Below are positions 42,301 to 54,300 of a DNA stretch of 64,000 nt, piece after piece. Positions within the stretch are counted from its first letter, which is position 1. Every line of letters begins with the position of its first letter. A program made the translations under genes and the position numbers. Source of the stretch: Branchiostoma floridae (lineage: Eukaryota; Chordata; Leptocardii; Amphioxiformes; Branchiostomatidae); the NCBI RefSeq assembly GCF_000003815.2, contig NC_049984.1:15460765-15524764 (forward strand), given 5' to 3'. The notes under the pieces were generated by a model. That model ran no database searches and was not told the origin of the DNA. It saw only the letters and a program-made list of their open reading frames with translations.

Positions 42301-45300
42301 TAGCTGGAAGACCAACACAAGGTGGGTATTAAGCTCTTCTTTTGGGGAGACACGATGCAGTCTTAAAGGCAAGCACATAGTATAAGGCTGGGTGCAGAGA
42401 AGTGAGCCTTTTGCAGAAGGAGGTTTGGCCTCGCAGATCGCTAGAGCACAAAGGTGACAAAGTCATTCTCTCTACTTAGGACAATCGTGTTTACATATCC
42501 TTACGTTGTGACGATTGTTTTCCAGCTGCCCTGACGAGGTTGTAGACGTCGTGCCTGACTGTGACTCTGGGCTACAAACTATCATCGAGAGCGACCAACG
42601 GTGTGGCAAGATCATGGAAGACTTCCAGGCTTGTCACAGCTGGGTTGATCCACAAGCTTACTATGATGCCTGTGTTTACGACGTCTGCGAGTACCAAGGC
42701 AGTCTGGAAATTCTCTGTCAGACCTTGGAGGCTTACGTGCAAGCATGCGCCGAACAGGGAGTAGACTTGGGCGATTGGAGAACACCAACAATATGCCGTA
42801 AGTAGACAAAGAGTTGAGACTAAGACTATGGATGTTCGGTATTTTCTACTTTTTCGTCCATCATGTCACCATTGCTAGATGTCCATTAATTGATTCTAAC
42901 ACTCTTTGCTTTATCCATCAGCGCTGGCATGCCCAATAAACAGTCACTACACCACCTGTGCAAGTGCCTGCCCGGCTACCTGCACCGACGTGGCGGCACC
43001 AAACCAGTGCAACCATCCTTGTAAGGAGGCGTGTGAATGTGACCTTGGCTTTGTCCTCAGCGGTGAAGTCTGCGTCCCATATGAGCAATGCGGTTGTGTG
43101 AAGGATGGATTCTATCATCCAGTAAGCCTATTTATCTAGATAAGAAATTACGTTATTTTTTTTGCCATTTTGCCACTCATGCTTGTGTTATTCTATTAAA
43201 AAAATTAGGAAAGAACTGGATTAAAGCACTACTTATTGTTTGCAGGTTGGAGAAGAATGGGGCGATGTGAATGGCGAGGTCTGTACTTGCCGTGGCAAGG
43301 ATGACATCCAGTGTCAAGACGTCACTTGTGATGAGGGATTCTTCTGGTCCTTACAGGACGGCCGATGGGATTGTTACTGCTTGCCTGACAGGAATTGTAC
43401 TGGTGGGTACCTTTGCTAATGTACTTGCTAATGTTAGACTCTTCAACATTCTGAATTTTTTCGTAGGCAGATTTTTACAATAGTGAAGAACAAATTTGTG
43501 TTATATATTTTTCAGAAGATGAAACCTTAGTGGAGGAAGGCATTTGCGTCAGCTGGGGCGATCCTCACTACTTAACCTTCGACGGAAGGAACTTGAACTA
43601 CCAGGGTGCATGTACGTACATACTTGCCAGGGCTGAGCAACAGACGGATGTCCTTCCAGCCTTTGAGATTCAGGCTACCAACGACAGAAGAGGCTCCGAC
43701 CGTGTATCATACACAGACAGCGCACGCATAACCGTCTTCAGACATACTGTGATCTTGGGACAATCAAGAGTTGTGACGGTAAATGTGCTTTAATATTTTG
43801 TCCATTTTGTATAATGAATTCCATGGATCCATATAATTTACCTGAATCAGATATGGGTAGATAGCCATTTTACTGACGGTTTACTTCTCTTGTAAACAAT
43901 ATGCAGCTTGACGGTCTTCATGCCACACCACCGATCAACTTGGCAGCAGGCATCAACGTGAAGCTTATTGGAACCAACGTCGTGCTCAGCACTTTTTTTG
44001 GCCTCAAGGTGTCCTTCGACGGAAACCATCGCCTAGAGATCGTCGTACCACCTGGGTACCTCAACACTACACAGGGCTTGTGTGGCAACTTCAACGGCGT
44101 TCTCGCTGATGACATGCTCAAGCCTAATGGCACCATGGCCAGTACGGTGGTTGAGTTAGGAAACAGCTGGAAGGTGGAGGATGAAAAGTAAGTACTTCCG
44201 TTGTGGTGGCAAATAGAACTTGTTAATAGAACTCGGTGGCAAATAGAGCTTTAGCATAGTAACACCATGCGCACTGCTAATTATCCGTGTTATAGGGGCT
44301 AAGCAGCAGCAGGAGCAGTAAGATAGTAGTAGAAGTAGTATAAGTCGTAGAAGAATTAGTAGTAGTCGTAGCAGCAGCAGCAGTAATAGTAGTAGCAGTA
44401 GCAGTAGAAGTAGAAGTAGTACTAGTAGAAGTAGCAGTGGTGTAGTAGCAGCAGCAGCAGAAGTAGTACTAGTAGAAGTAGCAGTGGTGTAGTAGTAGCA
44501 GCAGCAGAAGTAGTAGTAGTAGTAGCAGTAAAAGAAAAAGAAGAAGTGGACATTTTTATTTGACAAAGGTACAATTGGCTGGCCTTTTTTGACCTAGTGG
44601 TGTACATGCATTTTCCAGCTGTCCCGATGAAGTGGAAACCGTCGACCCTATCTGCGAACCAGACCTACAAGCCATCGTCCAGGGCGACCAATGGTGCGGC
44701 ATCATCCAGACCGACTTCCAGGCTTGTCACGGCGTGGTGAACTCGACTCAGTTTTACGAAAGCTGCGTCTATGACGTCTGCGCGTACGACGGCGATGTCG
44801 GGCGACTCTGTGAGAACGTAGAGGCCTACGTCGCATCCTGTAATGCGTTCGGAATCACGTTTGACTCTTGGAGGAACGAATCCTTCTGTCGTAAGTGCAT
44901 TTTCCGTTGCATTGTTCTTCATGTCTTTTCCATGACATTTGAGTATGTAAAAGTGTACATTGATATCCGATTGTTGCATGTTAATTGTTCCTGTTAGTGA
45001 TCTTCAATATCATAATACAATGTCATGGTGCACATAAGCGCGTACGTACGTCCCAAGCACGTCTTGTATATGGATGACGGCAGTGACAATTTGGTGAAAT
45101 CCGCAAACTCCTATGTCTAGAAGGCAAATTTAAATTTCCTTACCTCTCTAAAGACTGGTCGTCTTCTCTTTTACCTAGAGTAACCTAGTCAAACATAATC
45201 CTACTTTTTCGTTAGAGTTACACTCAGAAAGGACATACAATTCTCTTTGTAAGTACTCTTATAATTCTTTTTGTAAGTCCTTCTGTGGAAGACTATCCCA

Positions 45301-48300
45301 TTATTCACAGTCATTATATGACATAAAAGATAATGCAAGGAGACGTTGGAAATAAATGTTACGGTGTAACAAGGGTTGGGTCATTATCATCGTTTATGTC
45401 GGTCATCCATCAGCCGTACATATATCGACGATGTCATTTAAGGGACAAATGGTCAATTGCGTTCTACAATGAGTGTAGAAGTCATATTATGGACGGCAAG
45501 GCAAGTGTACGTCTATACAGTATGGCCATTCTGGGTCCCAAAATATTCTTGGTAATGGTGTGAATGAGAGATTGCATGTTAAAGAAGTAGTCTCCACTGC
45601 TATACCCTTTGTTTTATTATGGCAACAGTTGATGAAAGGGAATGTCAAATTGCTGTGCAAGTAAGACTATCTTAGAATCTCAAGGCCAGGCACTTAGGGC
45701 AATTCCTATCATTATAAATGCGGTCTTGAGTTGTTCGGGCACCCAAATGTTGAATTGATAAGCCATAAACTCATGACCCAAGCACATAGTTATTTCTAAT
45801 CGTTGTCGTGTGAAAGAAACGCCCTTTGCACCTATCGGCACACCCTGTCGCTTGATAAACCCACATTCTTCTTCTGCCAAGGTGCCAATTTCTGTCACAT
45901 CTTTACACCATGATTGGTTTATGCATGTATCTTAATGAGTCCTTTCGTGTCAAGAAAGCTTTTATACCCATTCTCTGACGTAGACTTGAACACGAACGCA
46001 TTGACCCTTTGCGCCACCCTAGACCACACATTCTTTACAAGACACACTGGCGGTTTTAAGGGGACACGTCAACAGTAAGGCGGTGTCGCTGTAGGCACAA
46101 CCCAAAGTCAACACATGTCCTCTTTTGTTGTAAGTTCAGCAAATACAGTACGTAGGCCGCTTTAATAAGGGCCCGCCCATGTTTGCTCTAGAAAGCACAT
46201 TTATCATGTGTCAACTAACCCCTTAGTGGGGGTACGCCCAAGACACTTGTCCGCGCTTCACAAGCGCTTTCTCGGGGACTTGGTTCGGTTGTGTTGCGGT
46301 GGGATAAGCGGACTACCAAACGGGACTTTGTTGAGGTCATAGCGGAGAAAAAAAGAGGGGGCGCCGAGTGGAATGGCTCCCCGCCTCGAGAGGTTTCTGC
46401 CGCTCCTTCTCGCTATCGCCGTTTCCAGGTTTTCTCCTTGCGCCGCGGGTGAGTTGTGTGCTATGTTAGTTAGTACATGCAGTATGCGCGCCGCCGTGTC
46501 GACTAAGAATAAACAACCTTTATCTCCGACCGATTTTTTTCAACCACGAGGCAGCAGCAGAATGAAAAATATTCATGAGTAATGTGACTATTTTATGGGT
46601 CGATTTGAGACGATTTTCTGGTATGTAAATCAAATGGAGACCAGTCTTAAACGACACATGTAAATTTGCGCGCACATTATTATTCGTACAAGTTTATCAC
46701 TTGTGATTCAACCTACATCAGACCTATCGACATGCAGTAAAGGAAAATACGTAAGCTATAGCGTATATAACATGTTCATTATGTACAACTTTGTAGGTTT
46801 TATAGAAGAAGTTGACTTACCTTGTGACGAATGTGGGTCGCATTATTCTTCATTTCCCTACGCTTGTCTCAAAAGGGTCTTGTCTTCTAAACGTAGTACA
46901 GAGAGCAATTTTGTAAAGGGACATTTTGACTCCCATCCAATAGAGGCAGGCAACAACATAGGTATTCTATATCTATAACATTTGACATGACCGAAGCTAT
47001 GCATGCATGCAAGAGTTACTTTATTTTCACCACAAATGTTTGCTTGGGAGTGAATGGTGACCCGTCATAAAAGTAAAAGTTGAAGTAGATAAACAGTAGC
47101 TTTGTAGTTGTAAACACAAATAGGTCACAAGTAGGTCGCCGTGAGACTGTCCAATGGAATTTTGTAAAGCATGCATGTAAATCTTAGATCGCCTATCAGT
47201 TTTACAACAAAATGCCTTAGCGAAAATGCTAAAAGCTTAATGTTTACTGTAAATGTATCGCTGTCACGGCAGGATCGCTAGTAAACCATCAACGTACTGT
47301 AAACTTCAACCATAGGGTCTGGCTAGGTGTCAAAATCTAGGACTTTTACAGTCCTCACTTGGCTCTGATTCTGATTTCGTCTTCTGACTAGCCTGCACGT
47401 TTTCGGGTCTTGAAAACATCTGATTAGCCGCTACTAAATGAGAAGATGTACTTTCGTTGTCTACAGATCTGCATTCTTAGATAAACACAAGCATGTCATG
47501 GGCCAATTCATTTGTTTACCCTTTCTTCTTCTTTGTATACATCTGTGACCGATGCATGCGGTGGCGGCCTTCGACGTTAACTTGGCTTTTTGTGCAGCGA
47601 CCTTGATAGTGACGGTGACACAATTCTCCAAGCAGAGGTTAGGTCTCGAAGATAGTAGTCGTCGGTTTTTTAAAGGATCACTTCACCCGACAACTACTAT
47701 CTCCGCGACCCAACCTCTGCTTGGAGAATAGGCGACACAACCATATTCTTAGAAGTCGCGTTTAAAGGGACGGTCACATATTTCGCAAAATTGTCGCACG
47801 ATTGTCGATCTCTTGTCATAATACATCTGGTGTATTATTTGCAGCCGCCGCCAGTAGGTACCCATTTTTTTTTTAAAGTAATGAGGCTGATTCAAGTGCT
47901 CGAGGCACCTCATCGAACACGGGACCCCTGTTTTACGTCCCTTCCGAGAGACGAATGCGTAAATACTTGGTCGGGCTATGTACGGCATCCAGTCTTCCTA
48001 AGTAGTAAGTTCATTGGTGGCCTTCCATCCAAGTACTGACCGGAATATCTTAAAGGCTGTCTTGGATCCTTATCAGCTGCTGGTTCTATCACAGCCTGCT
48101 TGAAAATTCTATGACATCAACAAGACCGTACGACGGCCTACGACGAATGTAACGCAGAACCATAGGAATTGGGTCATCGGCGACCGGGCACCAGCCTTAA
48201 CATTACTAACATGTCGTAAAACCAGTGTTTCTATAATATCGACTTAACCCTCACGGCATCATTGGCTTCAGTTTGTCCCTCAGTTTGTCACTATGTCAGT

Positions 48301-51300
48301 GTGTTTTGTTTTTTTTTGTTTTTTTTTCACAATAATCTTGATAGCGTTATCTTTGGCGAAGGAACTACACCGAAACACTCAGCCCAGCGTTTTTAAAACT
48401 TTGAAAGTAAACTTTGAAGAGTATAAACTAAACATAATTTTCATAATAAAAGTTGCAGGCGTACGTCCTTAGCTGTATCTGCAAAATCAATGTTTAACTC
48501 TGATAACGATCATCTACAGTCATGGGAACGGGATTATATAATTTCATAATCATAGATTACAACCGAAGATATGGAATTAACAGTGACACATGTCGCCCCC
48601 CTCCCCCAGTTGACTTTGAAATACGAAATGAAATGTGCCCCATCCCTTAGACCATTGTGGCTCACCTTCGCTTCCTTAGCACCCAACTGAGTCCGTGTGT
48701 ATACTTGGGTATGTGGGGCCGCTTCGCCTTCTTTCGATCGTGCTTGGGAGGGCGACCATGGCGTTGGACAAAGTTCCCGCTCATTTTCCATGTGCCTCGG
48801 CGATGTAAACAAACTTGGGCTATACCACTTTGATACAGGGGTGGCTATACCACTTGCATACAGGGGTGTCTTCTTTTATGATTTTATATATTGCAAATTT
48901 CAGTCAAAGGCATTCGTCACTGTTTCTGCGACCTTTTGCTGTAGAAGATGGACTTTTTGCTTATCTTTCCATTAATGCGAGTTTTCACAGATGTTGTGAA
49001 CACCGTGTAAGAAGGCCTACGTCAGATTTTACCAAACCGGGGCCCGACCGGGCAGCTTTCGGGAACGAAAAGTAGTATAACTATACAAGACGTATTGAGA
49101 ATATCCGTTGGTATAATTTGTGGATATTTCCATGTATACCTTTCAATTATTTGTTTCCAGAAACAGCCCGGCCGGGCCACGGTTTGGAAATGTGACCTAC
49201 TAGCATTACTAATTTGCCCCACAGGACTTTGACGACGCCTGATATCATTCATCATCTACCAGATTAGGGGAAAAAATTCTTGCAAGTTGCATTGATTCTC
49301 ATTACTCTTTTCTGCAGCTCTCAGCTGTGGTCCCAACAGCCACTACACCAACTGCACCACAGCCTGTCCAGCTACTTGCACCAACCTCAACCCTGTGTGC
49401 ACCCAGCCATGTGTGGAAGGGTGCGAGTGTGACGCCGGCTACATCCTCAGCGGGGAGAAGTGCGTACAGTACGAGGACTGTGGATGCTCTGACGGCTTTG
49501 GCTACCATCCGGTATGTAATACGTCTTAAATCTCACTTTTCCTCTTTGACTATAGCATGTGTAAATCGCTTACAAACTGGGCGGAATGGGACATCTTTAT
49601 GAGAGAGTCTGATACCATACGTTTAGGCATGATGTTTTGATTTCCCCGTCAATAAGAAAGCCGTCTTATCCTTCGGTCACAATTGCGCCGGCGGTGCCCG
49701 TCGAGGGTATACCTCTTCGGCTTACCTCTCGGTGTTCTGATGGCTAATACATAGTGTCTACTAATACAGCATTGTATTTATAGCCGGGCCCCGGTTTGAT
49801 TTTAGTTCTGAGTTTGAAAAAAAAACACGAAACGTCCAGAGCCCGATCGGGCCCAAATGTAGCCACAGAGTCGTTGATGTTGTACACCGGACGAGAAGGA
49901 AATTTAAGGAAGAAACGAATATATAAATCTTCAACCTCATCATCTTCCCAATGGTTTCTTCTTACAGCAAGGAGAAGAATGGGGAGATGGTAACCAGCAG
50001 AGGTGCCGCTGTGTGGGTCGGGATCAGATAGTCTGTGAGTCGGCAGTCTGTCACAACGGCCAGATCTGGAGCATCGAGAATGGCGAGTACGGCTGCCACT
50101 GCGTGCCAGGATCCAAGTGCACAGGTAAGACTTATGATCTATATCTGCTAGCATTCTTCGCAGACTTCACTGGCTTCTATCTTATGAGAGGGGCGATTCA
50201 CGAATTTCATCATGGACTAAGATTCTCTATCTAATAGATGTCGGGCCGAGCTGCAGAAAGGGTTTCCGTGCGAAAACTCCCTCTCATGGCATGAGAGAAA
50301 GCAAGCACTGAAAATCGCGAAAAATAAACCTGGTGTTTGCTAGCAATATGCAGCTTTTTAGCAAAAATCATGCTTCCTACATGTGGTAAAGGCAAATCAT
50401 AAACTCAAACCGTATGCTACCGTCACTCAGTCATCCGAACTTTAAATTGTCGCTCACCATTATTTTCCATATCAAGTTTAACATTGCAGCCATGACAACG
50501 TTGTAAGTTGCACCTCGATCTACCACATCGGGACAAAGTATTTCATTTTTTTCCGACTTAAATCTGTGCTTTTTCCATCCAGCTACGTGTGGAGACATCC
50601 GTGACGACTTCATGTCAGGATCCGTGTCGTCTCCGCTGTACCCCAGTCCTTACCCGGCAGACCAAGACTGCATGTGGATCATCAACCCCCCACCTGGTCT
50701 CATCCTCCACATCACCGTCACGTACCTGGACCTGGAGGCACAGCTGGACTACGTGCTGATTGGATGGGGCACAGACCCCGGATGTGTGACCTTCCTGACC
50801 GGCCACCACAACCCACAACCTGTGCTACCGATAATCGTCAGCGAAGAAGCATCACAAGTCTGGATCGTCTTCCACAGCGACGCTACGGTCCAGGGTACAG
50901 GCTTCAACTTGGACATCCAGGCTGTACATTCAAGTAAGTCTCAATGACTTGTAGAGTTGCATATTATCCACGAAAAAAGGAATACTATAGCCAAGGAGGT
51001 TGAAAGAGCTTTTTCAACCTCCTTGCTATAGCATATACTTCATATTCTTACGATTCCATCCCTGGACCTTGCGCACTAGAAATACCAAAAGCGGACTGCC
51101 TACTACTATCAATACAATGTACATATTATACAAGTTGACAGATTGTCAATGAGTTGCTCTTTTCCGAACATACTGTTCAGAAAACAACTATCAACTTGAA
51201 ATGATTATGTTCATGCATAGCCTCCTTTATTTATCATATTGTCCGCACTAACGGATCCATTCCTTTTTTCATTCCATTCAAGACGTAACAATACCAGTGC

Positions 51301-54300
51301 CAGTTACTCCAGAGCAAATATGGACATCTTCACCTGTCACTCAAGATCAGTCACCCGTTACTGACGAGGAGATGTGGACATCTGTTGCGGTTACAACAGA
51401 GGAAGTTCCAACAAATAGACCAAGGCCGCCAACGAACAAACCCACTACACCACCCAAACCCACCACGCCACCAAAGCCTACATCTCCACCCGGACCTATG
51501 GAACAAGGCGGTGTTGTCGTCACTTTGGAAGAGGCCACTGAGGGATTGGTAAGTCCTTTGCTAAATAAACGCTAAATGTTGAAAGCATCACCATGGTTAT
51601 CGTTGGTCACTTTCTATACATTATAACATCGATATCAGGATGCTTATTGTGTACATATATCTATAGTGTAATAGATATTACATTATTTATATTTCAATAA
51701 TATTTCAGGTGAACTTCACGGCGTTGCAAATCGCTATTGCTGAGATACTTAACGAGTTCTGTGCCCAAGAAGGCAATGACTGTGAGCTTCCAGAAAACAA
51801 CACTCAGTCTTTCAGGTAACTCAGACTTTCATACCTTTTGCCGATAATGCAGATGAAAAAGCTATTCGACCAGAACATGAAACGCATGACAAATAACGAA
51901 ATGTTAATCTTAGAGGCTCCGGATATAGGCTATAACGATTGTAGAATTTGATATGAACATACCTTCTTACAGAACAATATGCTCCGATGCTTTGTAACAG
52001 AAGACCATAACTACCAGAGATATCGTCAGCGGTAGATACTTTAAAGCTTCGAAGCTACCATCCTTTCACTTCTAGTAGCACCATTAATGACAACTAACGA
52101 AATGTTAAACTTAATTTCTAAAAGGATCCGAATGATTCCGAAGATAGTCCATAACGATTGTAGACTTTGAGAAGAACATACCTTCTTACAGAACAACATG
52201 TACAGATGCTATGTAACAAAAGAAAAATATGTCATATTGTCAGCGGTAGATACTTTAAAGCTTAGAAGCCATCATCCTTTCACCTCAAATAGCACCCTTA
52301 ATGTTTTCTACCTTCTCTCTATTCTTACTTAGACCACAAGACGTTGTTATTGGAGAAATTACCGAGACACCAGACGGTGTCGATGTACAACTGTATGTGG
52401 AGACACCGTTCGACAACGCCACTACGTCTGTTATACCTGCTCAGAATCTTGAGGCCGCGATCTTAGACAACCAGGTATATACATAGCCATAAAGCCGTAC
52501 TTTGCAATTGATGCAAAGACAACAAAGAAGCATTGGACCGGCTTCGTATTACATCTGCGATAGAATTCGATCGAAGTTAGCTATGTACCTCTGGTTTTCA
52601 TTACTGACCACTTGTTAGCATACTCTTAATCTTTTTACTTAGTAATACATTATCTCGGTTGTACATATTCATAACAAGATCCCTTTCCCGTCTTGCCGTT
52701 TTATGTTATTGGTTCATATACCTGTCACTGGTGACTTTGATGTAAACCGGATACTTGAGCACAGTACCACTGCGTATTATGTTTATCTGTGTATAAACTA
52801 ATATTGTAATAAAAAAACAAACGATAAAGACTCGAGAGCAAACTCGAGTTGTAAACCTTACACAACTCTGACGGAATTGGCGATTAAAACTTAACAATGA
52901 TATTTACTCGCGGACAGGCCTTTGGTCGGAAGAGATGGGCAAAGACAATGGTGATAGCTGCCTAGTATGCAGCACGGAAGCATTGTACTCAATGTATAAC
53001 TAATGCATTTCCCCATTGCTAACTGCATTACAGCTGGATTTGGAAGCGTCCTTGGGTACTGGGATACAAGTGGAACAGGTGGGCAACCAAGGACCAGAGG
53101 AGGTACCTAGGGAAACTGATGAAGCGCCGGCCATGGAGACCTGGGAGATCGCTCTGGTCACCGTCACAAGCGCTGCTGGTGTCTTCTTCATCGGTGTGAC
53201 CATACACGCCATCAAGGTGGAAACGGGAAAGTACGCGTATGTTCCTTTTTCTTGACCAACGTTGCATTTGCTGCATCAAATGCATGCCACTGCTTTGTTA
53301 GCTGATAACAGAAAGCTTCGGTCACAATTGCGCTGGTGCCCGTCGAGGGTGTACCTCTTGAGGGTACCTTTTGATGTTCTGACCGGTCATACACGGCGTC
53401 CACTAGTAATTGTTGCCGGGTCCCGAGTTGATTTTAATTCTGGCATGCCACTGCTTTGTTAGCTGATAACACACTGCGTGTCTAAACTATTCTCGCCAAC
53501 CGATTAGAAAATACCTTTGCGTGCGTACAGGTGAGATTCGAGAATCAGAAAGTAAAACTGGAGATTTGTACTAAATTGCAGACTGAAGTAGTGATCGTTT
53601 ATTTCGCATTCTTGGAAAATGTGTAACCATAGCCCCCAGTTATTGATGCAGTTTAACGTTTCTACGACATTTACATGTATGCAGTCAGTTGCTCAGTGGT
53701 AAAAGAAACTGACCATACTGTTATTCTGTTCACCCAGGCTTACATCAGCTGCTTTGGGATCAGCAACAAACCTGGTTGATGTGGAGATGGGAACGAACGG
53801 AGACATTCATTTTAACAACCCGGCATATCAAGGGGGCCCGGACAGTTTTGGCGGACAGAATCCTATAGACTGTAATGGAGGGACTAACCCTCCCATAACA
53901 GAGCCCACTCGACCGGTGACCAACCCCGACCCTGGTCCTTCAGGGCCGGACCCAACTGAATGTGGCCCAATCAACCCAGGCGTAGGTCCCATCCGACCAG
54001 ACGTTATCCGACCAGACCCCGTGCGACCAGACCCTATTTGTCCAGAGCCTGAGAGACCAGACCCTGAGCCCGATTGCGGTCCCGACCCACGACCACCCAC
54101 CCCATCAAACAGTTGCAATGGTGGTTCACGACCTGGCTCACGACCAGGCAGTCCAGGTGGAAGCCACGGAAGTGGATCTCGCCCAGGCTCCCGTCCCGGT
54201 TCCCGACCAGGCAGTCCAGGTGGCNNNNNNNNNNNNNNNNNNNNNNNNNNNNNNNNNNNNNNNNNNNNNNNNNNNNNNNNNNNNNNNNNNNNNNNNNNNN

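Larger units (their letters stand above)
44891..49317 (+). other. 4.4-kb intron inside module 18
   Basis: This is by far the longest intron after the VWD array starts. It contains a candidate signal-peptide first exon (46373-46448), two foldback elements (47623-47729 and 49032-49187), and otherwise no recognisable coding sequence. If the C8 exon read through, it would hit a stop at about 44995-44997 after some 35 unrelated codons. Confidence 0.6.

Noticed and set aside
44156-44566. 136-codon minus-strand frame rich in Leu and Thr
   Set aside because: It is the translation of an AGC/AGT microsatellite in an intron.
49318-50933. Treating the TIL-TILa-CUB part firmly as a separate gene
   Set aside because: The upstream C8 donor and the TIL acceptor match in phase and complete a standard module, so a continuous gene is at least as likely. 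The alternative is kept as a finding.
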